Shown: in pieces, positions 7,669 through 16,358 of the stretch | Layout of the letters: each line of letters opens with the position of its first letter | Numbering within the stretch: the first letter of the stretch is position 1 | Program-made: the position numbers and the translations under genes | Notes under the pieces: model-generated | The model's input: the letters and a program-made list of their open reading frames with translations, nothing else | Databases searched by the model: none | What the model was told of the DNA's origin: nothing | Assembly (NCBI GenBank): GCA_001916035.1 | Contig: MNRQ01000020.1 | Coordinates: forward strand, 1-64,000 | Source of the DNA: Clostridium sp. 27_14 | GTDB lineage: Bacteria > Bacillota > Clostridia > TANB77 > CAG-508 | Direction: 5' to 3' | Length of the DNA: 64,000 nucleotides

Positions 7669-8523
7669 TTAAACTCTATCTGAAATTCGAGCAAAATCTT
7701 TCAAACTTAATTCTTCTGGTCTTACATTTTCTTTTAAACTTAATTCTTTCAATATTTTTTCTCCTTGCTCCTTACTATCTAAAATATTAGTATTTACTAA
7801 AGAATTTAATAAAGTCTTTCTTCTTTGTGTAAAAGCACATTTAATAACTTTAAAAAGCTTCTTATCATCATCTACACATATTGGTGGTTCTTTTCTGATT
7901 TTAAATTGAATTACCTCAGAAGTCACTTCAGGAGCTGGTATAAAATTTTCTGGTAATACTTCCAAAATTTCAAAAGCTTCAGCATAATAATATACACTAT
8001 AAGTAATTGCACCAGCCTTTTTAGTCCCTGGTAATGCTGTTAATCTATCCGCAACTTCTTTTTGCACCATTACTGTAATAGTAGTTAAATCCAATTTTTC
8101 TTCTAACAATTTCATAATTATTGGAGTTGTTATGTAATACGGTAAATTCGCAACAATTTTTGCATTTTTTATACTTTCTTTCTTTTTTTCATTTTGTATT
8201 ATTAATTCTAAATCAACCTTTAAAACATCTTCATGAATTATTTCAAAATTATCATATAAAGAAAACCTTTCTTTTAGAATTTTTACCATTCTAGAATCTA
8301 GTTCAATACATATAACTTTTCCAGCCCTTTCCAATAATTCTTTTGTTAAAGTTCCAAGTCCTGGCCCAATCTCTATTACTAAATCGTTTTCAGTTATATC
8401 ACTACTATCTATTATTTTACTAACAGCTTCATCACTTATCAAAAAGTTTTGTCCTAATTTCTTATCTGCTTTTATATTATATTTATTCAATATAAATCTT
8501 GTTTCATCTAATATAGTCGGCAT
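7669..8523 (-). CDS. rsmA: 16S rRNA (adenine(1518)-N6/adenine(1519)-N6)-dimethyltransferase
   Basis: RsmA/KsgA dimethylates two adjacent adenines in the 3' hairpin of 16S rRNA. The 284 residues match the family. Motifs seen are KLGQNFLIS, the SAM-binding VIEIGPGLGTLT, the acidic CIELDSRM and the catalytic NLPYYITTPI. The ATG has GGAGGG at good spacing. It stands alone with about 60-90 base gaps on either side. Confidence 0.97.
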   Translation of the reverse strand: MPTILDETRFILNKYNIKADKKLGQNFLISDEAVSKIIDSSDITENDLVIEIGPGLGTLTKELLERAGKVICIELDSRMVKILKERFSLYDNFEIIHEDVLKVDLELIIQNEKKKESIKNAKIVANLPYYITTPIIMKLLEEKLDLTTITVMVQKEVADRLTALPGTKKAGAITYSVYYYAEAFEILEVLPENFIPAPEVTSEVIQFKIRKEPPICVDDDKKLFKVIKCAFTQRRKTLLNSLVNTNILDSKEQGEKILKELSLKENVRPEELSLKDFARISDRV

Positions 8524-8591
8524 AAAATTCTTCCCTCCAAAATTTTTAAAAACATTAATTTCTTAAATATTATACCATGCTATAATATTTT

Positions 8592-8945
8592 TTACAATAT
8601 TTGCTTTATATGATTTATCTTGACTTTTCCATATTTTATATATACTTCTATTACATCAAATCTAATATAATCTAATTCATGACATTTTTTATACATATAG
8701 TATTTTGCTGTTTGATACAGATGTTTTTGTTTAAAATAGTTAACCGCTTCTACAGGCTTACCAAAACTATCACTGCTTCTAGTTTTCACCTCTACAAAAA
8801 CAATTTCATTATCTTTCCTTGCTATAATATCAATTTCACCTCTCTTAGTATAAAAATTAGTAGTAATAATTTCATAACCATGTTTTTCCAAATATTCTGC
8901 AGCCAACTTTTCTCCTATTTTTCCTATTCTATTATTTATTCTCAT
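8592..8945 (-). CDS. YraN/UPF0102 family PD-(D/E)XK protein
   Basis: Small endonuclease-fold protein (117 residues). The PD-(D/E)XK signature is clear in RGEIDIIARKDNEIVFVEVK. The start is taken at the ATG (complement of 8943-8945), which follows AAGGAGATG, not the upstream in-frame ATG inside dprA. It overlaps no gene and directly follows dprA, a common order (comM-dprA-yraN). The cellular role is not established. Confidence 0.88.
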   Translation of the reverse strand: MRINNRIGKIGEKLAAEYLEKHGYEIITTNFYTKRGEIDIIARKDNEIVFVEVKTRSSDSFGKPVEAVNYFKQKHLYQTAKYYMYKKCHELDYIRFDVIEVYIKYGKVKINHIKQIL

Positions 8946-8952
8946 TTTAATC

Positions 8953-9906
8953 TCATCTCCTTGCAATATATTTTCTCCCAGGCAGCTCCACAACCCTCTC
9001 CTCCAAAGTCAACATCGTAATTTCATAATTTATTTCTTGAACATCCATATTCGTACACTTCACAAGTTCATCTATATCTATAGGCTTATCATTTATAAAA
9101 CTATACACCCTATATTCTACACCATCAACTTTCTGCTCTATTACATTCTTTTTCTCTACATTCATTTCTCTAAATTTATTATAAAATTGTTCTTCTATAT
9201 CATCTTCAAATCTCATTTTAACCTCTCTTCTTTGTTTCACTCTATTTTTTATTTTATCTATAATATCATTTTCAGAAGTTACCATATAACCTCCTTTTTT
9301 AATAAGAAGATTTGGCACATACCCTTTTTTACTATCCAAATTACTTGGTATGCAAAATATCGGTAAATTTAATTCAGCCGCAATTTTTGCTGTATTTCTT
9401 GTTCCACTCCTATAATCACCTTCCACCACTAAAACTCCTTTACTCAATGTAGCTACAATTCTATTTCTTTCAGTAAATTTATAACTATCTGCTTCTACTC
9501 TATCAGCATATTCTGTTATCACTAATCCTCCATTTTCTACAATTATTTTATATAAATTTTGATTTTCTTTTGGATATATATTTTCTAGGCCACAAGGAAG
9601 TACCGCTATAGTCTTTGACTTTTCTACCATTGCACCAATATGTGAATAACTATCAATTCCTTTTGCTAAACCACTAATAACAATGATTCCATTTGCACTT
9701 AATTTTTTTGAAAAATTTAATGCCATATATTTTCCATATTCCGTATTTTTTCTTGTACCAACAATAGCAATTTTGGTATTTTCACCTTTTAATAATTCTG
9801 TATTTCCAATAACATATAATTGTTGTGGTGGTTGTTTTAATCTCTTTAATTCTAATGGATATTCTTTATCTTCAAAATATATTATTTTTCTATCTACTAA
9901 TTTCAA
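8953..9906 (-). CDS. dprA: DNA processing protein DprA/Smf
   Basis: DprA loads RecA onto incoming single-stranded DNA during transformation. The Rossmann-like core is visible: IAIVGTRKNTEYG, VISGLAKGIDSYSH, TIAVLPCGLENIYPKEN, ITEYADR, FTERNRIVATLS and VEGDYRSGTRNTA. A C-terminal winged-helix-like segment follows. I choose a TTG start at 9904-9906 preceded by AAAGGAAG, giving 317 residues. The upstream in-frame ATG (9996) lacks a ribosome binding site and adds 30 unconserved residues. With comM and comEC in this window it suggests natural competence potential. Confidence 0.9.
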   Translation of the reverse strand: MKLVDRKIIYFEDKEYPLELKRLKQPPQQLYVIGNTELLKGENTKIAIVGTRKNTEYGKYMALNFSKKLSANGIIVISGLAKGIDSYSHIGAMVEKSKTIAVLPCGLENIYPKENQNLYKIIVENGGLVITEYADRVEADSYKFTERNRIVATLSKGVLVVEGDYRSGTRNTAKIAAELNLPIFCIPSNLDSKKGYVPNLLIKKGGYMVTSENDIIDKIKNRVKQRREVKMRFEDDIEEQFYNKFREMNVEKKNVIEQKVDGVEYRVYSFINDKPIDIDELVKCTNMDVQEINYEITMLTLEERVVELPGRKYIARR

Positions 9907-10009
9907 CACTTCCTTTCTAAGAATATACAAAAGCCATGCTATATTACAAATATTCATTCTAATATCACAACTAAATATATTTATTACAAAATACATCTTT
10001 TATCTAACA

Positions 10010-11528
10010 CTAATTTACAAATCTATATTGAATAGCTTCAGCTATATTTTTTGCTGTAATTTTCATATTCCCTTCTAAATCCGCAATTGTTCTTGCAACT
10101 TTAAGAATTCTTGTATATGTTCTTGCAGTTAAGCCATAATTTATAAAAGCCTTCTCCATAATCTTATTTCCAACATTATCTAACTTACAATACCTTTCTA
10201 TTAATTTTGGCGTCAATTCACTATTATACAAAATATCCATATTTGCATATCTTTCTCTCTGCATTTTTATAGCCTTTTCTACTCTTTCTTTTATTTGTTT
10301 TGATGTTTCAATTTTTTCATTTTCCTTAAAGTTTTGATACTCTAATGGTTGTATGTTTACATTTATATCTATTCTATCTAATAATGGTCCACTTAGCTTG
10401 GACAAATATCTTTTTATAGATGTTGGACTACATATACAATTTTTTATACTACTTCCATAATACCCACAAGGGCACGGATTCATACTAGCTATCAGCATAA
10501 AATTACATGGATATGTTAAACTAGCCCATAGCCTAGAAATAGTTACTTCTTTATCTTCTAAAGGTCCTCTAAGTGTTTCTAAAGTTTCTTTTCTAAATTC
10601 TAATATTTCATCTAAATACAAAACACCATAATGTGCTAAACTTATTTCGCCGCGGCTTAGGTATTCTTCCTCCACCCACCATTGACGTTGTTGATATTGT
10701 ATGATGTGGAGTTCTAAATGGTCTAGTTGTTATAATACCTGTATCACTTTTTAAAGTTCCAGCTATACTATGAATTTTGGTTATCTCAAGTGCTTCTTCA
10801 AAAGTCAACTTCGGTAAAATAGTTGGTAATCTTTTAGCAAGCATTGTCTTACCACCACCCGGACTTCCAGTAAGAATACAATTGTGCCAACCTGCTGCTG
10901 CTATTTCTAATGCCCTTTTTGCATTTTCCTGTCCTTTCACATCACAAAAATCTATTTCGGAAACTTTAAAATTTTCATCTTCAAAGTTTATATTTTTTTT
11001 CGTTTCTCCTACTTCTTTATTTTGATTTATAAATTCCATTACTTCTATAAGATTTGCTACTGCAACTATTTGCAATCCCTCTATTATAGTTGCCTCTTTT
11101 TCATTTTCCTTTGGAACAAAAACTATTTTTATTTTATTTTTCTTTGCCTCTATACACACAGGTAAGATTCCTGGCACTTTATTTATTTTTCCATCTAATG
11201 CCAATTCTCCTATAAATATTACTGATTTTGTATTAAAATTTTTTATAGCTCCAATTGCTAATAATATTCCTATTGCAATTGGCAAATCATATCCACTTCC
11301 TTCTTTTTTTATATCTGATGGTGCTAAATTTATTAATATTTTTCTACTATTTAATTCAACTCCAGAATTTTTTATTGCTGATTTTATTCTCTCTTTAGAT
11401 TCCCTAACAGCAATATCTGGTAAACCTACAATTTCAAAATTTGGTAGCCCACCAGTTATATCTGTCTGAACTTCTACTAAATTTCCGTTCAAACCTATTA
11501 AAGAAATTGTTTGCACTATTGATAACAT
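10010..11528 (-). CDS. comM: ComM/YifB-type magnesium-chelatase-like AAA+ ATPase, joined by a +1 shift at CGG
   Basis: Hexameric AAA+ helicase-type protein linked to branch migration in transformation. Frame 1 (10608-11528) contains the Lon-like N-domain and the P-loop (GSPGGGKTMLAKRLP) and ends just after the SMVGGGRIPKP block. Frame 2 starts with GEISLAH and runs to the C-terminus with NPCPCGYY and DRIDINV. The family has PKPGEISLAH without interruption. The break is at CCG-CGG-CGA (CGG = complement of 10650-10652). Skipping the C gives Gly at residue 293 and a 505-residue protein of normal length. No ribosome binding site precedes frame 2. Confidence 0.9.
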
Positions 11529-11668
11529 TTTTTGCCTCCTTTTTTCATAAACTTATTGATTTTTACAGTGTTTTATTATACAATACTTTTACATAATTTT
11601 CTTACAAAAGAATAATTAAGGTTAAAATCCAACCAGGTTTATACTTTATGGAAGGAATGATATTAAAT

Positions 11669-13927
11669 ATGAAAAAAAATAAAAAAGATAAATCAAATAA
11701 AAAAATACTAAACATAAATGAAGAATTTACTTCACAAAACTTTATACACACAAAAAAATTAAAAACTATTTTTCTAATAACTATCATAATCTTTGTACTA
11801 CTAGTTACTAGACTTGCTGTAATTCAATTTGTTGATGGAGCATATTTAAAAGAAAAAGCATATTCTCAACAAGCAATAAATCAAATAATCAGCCCCAAAA
11901 GAGGAAACATTTATGATTCTACTGGCAAAACTTTAGCAAGTAGTGCAGCAGTAGACACCATAACAATAAATCCCCAAAAAATAACTGACTCAACTGATGA
12001 AAAAACTAACGAACTAAAAGAAAAAGTAGCCAAAGGATTATCAGACATTTTCGAACTAGATTATAATGAAACATTAGAAAAAGTTAAAAGCAATTCTCAA
12101 GTAGAAACAATTGCAAAAAAAATAGATCAAGACAAAGTAGAAACACTTCAAAAATGGATGAAAGAAAATAAAATATCTGTTGGAATAAATATAGACGAAG
12201 ACTCAAAACGTTATTATCCTCATGACACAGTTCTTTCAAATGTCCTTGGTTTCTGTGGTACAGATAACTCTGGAATAGTAGGTTTAGAATCAACCTATAA
12301 CTCTGTTTTACAAGGTACACCCGGAAAAATTGTAAGTTCAAAAGGTAGTGACCAAGAAGAAATACCAAATGCAGAAGAAAGATATATCTCTGCCGAAAAT
12401 GGTAGTGACTTAACTTTAACAATTGATTATAATATACAAACTATAGTCGAAAAATATCTTTCACAGGCATGTGTCAACTTAAATGCTAAAAGTGGTGGAA
12501 CATGTATTGCTATGAATCCAAAAACAGGAAAAATTTTAGCAATGGCTGATTATCCTAACTACAACCTTAATACACCTTTTACTCCAAACAGTAGTATTGC
12601 TTCTACTTATGATTCTTTATCATCAGAAGATAAAAGTAATGCTTTACACTCAATGTGGAGAAATAAATGCGTATCAGACTTATACGAACCAGGTTCTGTA
12701 TTTAAACTAATAACAGCATCTGTCGCTTTAGAAGAACACATAACAACTCCTGATGTAGAAGGTGACTTTGTTTGTAACGGATATGAACAAGTAGCAGACA
12801 AAAAAATTAGTTGTTGGAGTACAACCCCACATGGTTCACTTTCATTAAGAAAAGCTTTAGAAAAATCTTGTAACCCTGCATTAATGCAATTGGGAAAAAG
12901 AATTGGTGTTAAAACTTTATATAACTATTACCATGCTTATGGACTATTTGATACAACAGGTAGCAATTTATATGGTGAATCTAATTCTCTATTTACTAAA
13001 GAATCAAGTGTAGCAGATGTTGAACTTGCTACAATGTCTTTTGGGCAAAGGCTTAATATCACCCCTTTGCAGATGATTACAGCAATCTCAGCGATTGCAA
13101 ATGATGGAATTTTAATGAAACCAATGATCGTTGATAAAATCACTAATACAGATACTGGTGCAGTCACATCTATAGAACCAACTCAAGTAAGACAAGTCCT
13201 TTCTAAAGAAACTGCAAATACAATGAAAGAATTAATGGAATCAGTTGTAGTTGATGGTACAGGTTACCGTGGTGCTGTTACTGGATATTCTGTTGGTGGA
13301 AAAACTGGTACATCTGAACCACCAGATGGCAAAGAAAGTGAAGGTTATGTTGCATCTTTTGTTGCAATCTCACCTGTTGAAGATACTCAAATTGTTTTAC
13401 TTGTATGTTTCTATGGTTTAAACAAAGGTCAACAAGGTGGTCAAGTCGCAGCACCTGTTGCATCTCAAATGTTAACAGAAATCTTACCAATTATGGGAGT
13501 ACCTTCTGAATCAACAGACACAAATTCTTCAGACCTAGTACAAATATCTGATGTCAGAAATAAAACATTTACAGAAGCAGAAAAAGTATTAACTAATGCT
13601 GGATTCAAAGTAAAATCTGTAACCAGTCAAAATAAAAACGAAACTACAGTATCTGACCAAGTTCCAAAACCTGGAGTTTCATTATCAAAAGACTCTATAA
13701 TAATGCTTTATGATAATACAAACACTGCTAGAACTTCTGTTACAGTACCTGACTTAAATTTAAAAACTTCAGCACAAGCACAAAATGCTCTGCACTCATT
13801 AAATCTAAATGTTTCAATAGATGGAACTGGTACCGTGGTATCTCAAGATCCACCAGCAAATTCAAAAGTAGAAGAAGGAACTGTTGTAAAAATCACATTA
13901 AAAAATGGTGCCAAATCTGCACATTAA
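11669..13927 (+). CDS. spoVD: SpoVD/PBP2-type class B penicillin-binding protein with PASTA domains
   Basis: Intact paralogue of the truncated gene at 823-2598. It has a basic cytoplasmic tail, a membrane segment (about 27-47), a PBP dimer domain and a transpeptidase domain with SVFK (Ser about 343), SCNPA and KTGTSE (Lys about 545). Two C-terminal PASTA domains follow (VQISDVRNKTF and VTVPDLNLKTS). The start is probably the ATG at 11669, with GGAAGGA upstream; earlier in-frame ATGs at 11648 and 11657 are less well placed. It is transcribed divergently from comM. This copy probably supplies the SpoVD or PBP2b role. Confidence 0.92.
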   Translation: MKKNKKDKSNKKILNINEEFTSQNFIHTKKLKTIFLITIIIFVLLVTRLAVIQFVDGAYLKEKAYSQQAINQIISPKRGNIYDSTGKTLASSAAVDTITINPQKITDSTDEKTNELKEKVAKGLSDIFELDYNETLEKVKSNSQVETIAKKIDQDKVETLQKWMKENKISVGINIDEDSKRYYPHDTVLSNVLGFCGTDNSGIVGLESTYNSVLQGTPGKIVSSKGSDQEEIPNAEERYISAENGSDLTLTIDYNIQTIVEKYLSQACVNLNAKSGGTCIAMNPKTGKILAMADYPNYNLNTPFTPNSSIASTYDSLSSEDKSNALHSMWRNKCVSDLYEPGSVFKLITASVALEEHITTPDVEGDFVCNGYEQVADKKISCWSTTPHGSLSLRKALEKSCNPALMQLGKRIGVKTLYNYYHAYGLFDTTGSNLYGESNSLFTKESSVADVELATMSFGQRLNITPLQMITAISAIANDGILMKPMIVDKITNTDTGAVTSIEPTQVRQVLSKETANTMKELMESVVVDGTGYRGAVTGYSVGGKTGTSEPPDGKESEGYVASFVAISPVEDTQIVLLVCFYGLNKGQQGGQVAAPVASQMLTEILPIMGVPSESTDTNSSDLVQISDVRNKTFTEAEKVLTNAGFKVKSVTSQNKNETTVSDQVPKPGVSLSKDSIIMLYDNTNTARTSVTVPDLNLKTSAQAQNALHSLNLNVSIDGTGTVVSQDPPANSKVEEGTVVKITLKNGAKSAH

Positions 13928-13942
13928 AAATAATACATAGTC

Positions 13943-13980
13943 TAGGAAATTGCATTTCAAGTGCAATTTCCTATATTTTT
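13943..13980 (+). terminator. Terminator between convergent genes
   Basis: TAGGAAATTGCA (13943-13954) pairs perfectly with TGCAATTTCCTA (13962-13973), followed by a T-rich tract. Confidence 0.85.
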
Positions 13981-14016
13981 TATTCTGTTCTTTTTTATTT
14001 TTCTTTTCAATATTTT

Positions 14017-14652
14017 TTATATTTTTTCTTTTTTCCAATATTCTTTTACTAATTCATCTAAATATTTTATATAAATATTCTCTTCTTTTATTTTTTCTAT
14101 TACTTTTGTATCTGTACCTTTAAAATATGCAATCCATTGCTCTTGTTTTGACATTTTTTTATCATTATTAATTTTAAATTTGTGTAATTCTACGATATGC
14201 GTTTCCGCATTTTCTTCACTAAAATCTATTGACTTAAACTTATTTAAAAATTCTATTTTATGATACTCCAAAGTTTGATAATACGTAAAATCTAAGATAT
14301 TAATAGTAATTGTCTTAGCTATTTTTCTTTGATCTTCATAATAAATTTGATTTGAATGAACAAATAAATAATATAATGCTATCTTTTTCTGAATATGTTT
14401 ACCATCTACAAATTGTATTCCTATGTTAAACTCTTCTCCTTTTTTAGTCATTACTCTAACATCAACTACTCCCATTTTTTGATATGCAGGAATATATTTT
14501 TCAAGAATATCTATATAACTATTCAGACTTATTTTTTGTATATCTATTTCCAATATACTTTGTATCATGTCTTTTATTATATTTGTATAGTTTTCATTAG
14601 ATAGTACTTTTTTTAATACATAATTTCTATTACAAACTAATTCTTGATTCAT
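14017..14652 (-). CDS. PD-(D/E)XK nuclease family transposase-like (Rpn/PDDEXK_2) protein
   Basis: A 211-residue protein resembling the Rpn/PD-(D/E)XK transposase family: an N-terminal helix-rich part, a core GVVDVRVMTKKGEEFNIGIQ, then YYLF and KTITINILDF. The family usually has Glu in an IEIQ motif after the GE turn; here it reads IGIQ, so the metal-binding Glu seems replaced by Gly. The protein may therefore be inactive. Members are often scattered as single copies in Firmicutes. A strong hairpin separates it from the convergent PBP gene. Confidence 0.7.
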   Translation of the reverse strand: MNQELVCNRNYVLKKVLSNENYTNIIKDMIQSILEIDIQKISLNSYIDILEKYIPAYQKMGVVDVRVMTKKGEEFNIGIQFVDGKHIQKKIALYYLFVHSNQIYYEDQRKIAKTITINILDFTYYQTLEYHKIEFLNKFKSIDFSEENAETHIVELHKFKINNDKKMSKQEQWIAYFKGTDTKVIEKIKEENIYIKYLDELVKEYWKKEKI

Positions 14653-14928
14653 TATTTTATGCTTATGTACCTCCTCTCTAAAATTATTTTCTTTCTTCTG
14701 TTAATGTGGATTTTTTTAGATTTAAAAATTTGAAATAAAAAATTTGGAATTATAATTCTTAAATTCAGTATAACGAGTCAAAATTTATTTGTCAACCAAA
14801 TTTACTTTATTTTTTGACTTTTCATCGCAATATTCGACATTTTAAGACCTCTATTGTTTTAGTTCACCTTCCATATTTTGGTACTTATGTGTTTATATTG
14901 TCTTTCAAGTATCACTTAAAACAACTAA

Positions 14929-15080
14929 ACAAAAGCAAACATTAATAGTAGCATTTGTACTATTTAAAACATTAAAAATCCGCATTTTTGTTCGTGAGCA
15001 AAATTCACAAAACAAATTTCTGTGCCTTTTTATATTTTATATTATAGGAAAGTTCAAAGAACTTTCCTATAATATAAAAT
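14929..15080. repeat. Dispersed three-hairpin intergenic repeat, copy 1 (diverged)
   Basis: It follows the layout of the copies at 34982, 39198 and 50527: AACAAAAGCAAACATTAATA at the left, a central TCCGCATTTTTGTTCGTG block, a small GC-flanked hairpin, then a perfect terminator-like hairpin (GGAAAGTTC / GAACTTTCC) at about 15040-15080. It occupies the gap between two minus-strand genes. Confidence 0.7.
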
Positions 15081-15083
15081 ATA

Positions 15084-15122
15084 AATCTGGTTGAAAATTA
15101 GCTTTTCAACCAGATTTACTTC
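15084..15122 (-). terminator. Terminator of the 88-residue protein gene
   Basis: AAATCTGGTTGAAAA and TTTTCAACCAGATTT form a long perfect stem with a 5-6 base loop just after the stop codon of the minus-strand gene. Confidence 0.75.
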
Positions 15123-15124
15123 AC

Positions 15125-15391
15125 TTAAACATAAAGCAAATCACATAAATGTGAAATAGCTTTATACTTTTCCTTTGGCAAATAATATTCCATATCAAGC
15201 TTTAATTCTGAAAAATCTGTTTCTGATGGATTAATTCCTTTATCTTCTGCCCATTCATCAAATACCTGCAATATAGTAATTTCTTTTATTGCCATTCTAC
15301 TAATAGCATATTTAAGAAATTCATTAAGATACTGCCATTTTCCAGCTCTTCTTCCATCAATAATTATCTGCCGCATTAATCTTTCGTCCAT
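15125..15391 (-). CDS. Unknown 88-residue protein
   Basis: I do not recognise a named family. It has an ATG start, AAGAGGA 7 bases upstream, its own terminator and a helical acidic composition (VFDEWAEDKGINPSETDF). Codon 7 is CGG (complement of 15371-15373). It must be read in frame as Arg, since a +1 shift would stop two codons later. It sits among repeats, in an accessory-looking stretch. Confidence 0.65.
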   Translation of the reverse strand: MDERLMRQIIIDGRRAGKWQYLNEFLKYAISRMAIKEITILQVFDEWAEDKGINPSETDFSELKLDMEYYLPKEKYKAISHLCDLLYV

Positions 15392-15435
15392 TTTTTGTTC
15401 CTCTTTTCTTTAGATTTCTCTTTGAAAATATTCAA

Positions 15436-15478
15436 AGAGTTATAATATATTTTTTTATTACAAATATATTATAACTCT
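15436..15478. terminator. Long AT-rich hairpin
   Basis: AGAGTTATAATATAT and ATATATTATAACTCT are inverted arms, located downstream of the response-regulator gene and upstream of the 88-residue gene. It probably terminates the response-regulator transcript. Confidence 0.55.
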
Positions 15479-15508
15479 AAAAATCAAAAATGTCAATTTT
15501 TGGTAATA

Positions 15509-16243
15509 CTATTCTGTTGCAATATAATAACCTACTCCTCTTTTAGTAATTAAAATTTTCGGTGCTGATGTATCTGTCTCAATCTTTTCTCTTATTCTTC
15601 TTACAGTAACATCTACAGTTCTAATATCACCATAATATTCATATCCCCACACTTTTTCAAGTAATATTTCTCTCGTTGTAACTTGACCAGGTTGACTTGC
15701 TAAGAATTTTAATACCTCAAATTCTCTAAGTGTTAAATCAATTACTTTTCCTCTTACCTTCACTTCAAATCTATCTAAATCTAATTCCAAATCACCTACT
15801 ATTATTTTATTAGCTTTAGTCTTAGGCTTTTCTGTTTCAGTAATTTCATTTGTTTGTTGATCTAAAGTCACATCTGCTTTTCTAATATTGGCCTTGACTC
15901 TAGCAATTAACTCTCTTACACTAAATGGTTTTGTGATATAATCATCAGCACCGAGTTCTAATCCTACTATTTTATCAACTTCCTCATCTTTTGCCGTCAA
16001 TATAACTATTGGTATATTAACAACACTTTTTACTCTTTGGCATACTGTTAAACCATCCATTTTTGGTAACATTATATCTAGCATTATCAAATTTGGTCTT
16101 TCCTTTAAAGCCATTTCTAATCCTGTTTGCCCATCTTTAGCCTCTATTGTTCTATAACCTTCTTTTAACAAATTAAATTTTAAAACATCTATTATAGCCT
16201 GTTCATCATCTACTATTAAAACTGTTTTTACATCCTTGTTCAT
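15509..16243 (-). CDS. OmpR/PhoB-family response regulator, orphan
   Basis: Two-component response regulator with an N-terminal receiver domain (acidic pair Asp12-Asp13 in LIVDDEQ, phospho-acceptor Asp56 in MLDIMLP, LTAKDEEVD and YITKPF) and a C-terminal winged-helix DNA-binding domain (LTLREFEVLKFLASQPGQ, VWGYEYYGDIRTVDVTVRRI). It most resembles WalR/YycF or PhoP. No histidine kinase or walH/walI gene is adjacent, so the partner is unknown. I start at the ATG (complement of 16241-16243). A GTG three codons upstream, nearer GGCGGAG, is the alternative. It follows the glucan synthase gene by about 115 bases. Confidence 0.9.
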   Translation of the reverse strand: MNKDVKTVLIVDDEQAIIDVLKFNLLKEGYRTIEAKDGQTGLEMALKERPNLIMLDIMLPKMDGLTVCQRVKSVVNIPIVILTAKDEEVDKIVGLELGADDYITKPFSVRELIARVKANIRKADVTLDQQTNEITETEKPKTKANKIIVGDLELDLDRFEVKVRGKVIDLTLREFEVLKFLASQPGQVTTREILLEKVWGYEYYGDIRTVDVTVRRIREKIETDTSAPKILITKRGVGYYIATE

Positions 16244-16358
16244 ATTTTCCACAAAAACTCCGCCCTTTCGTAGTTTTATTTCAAATATATTTATATCACA
16301 ATTCTTACATTTACACAAGTGTTTTTTTGATTTTTAAATCATTTTTAGCCGAAAAATC

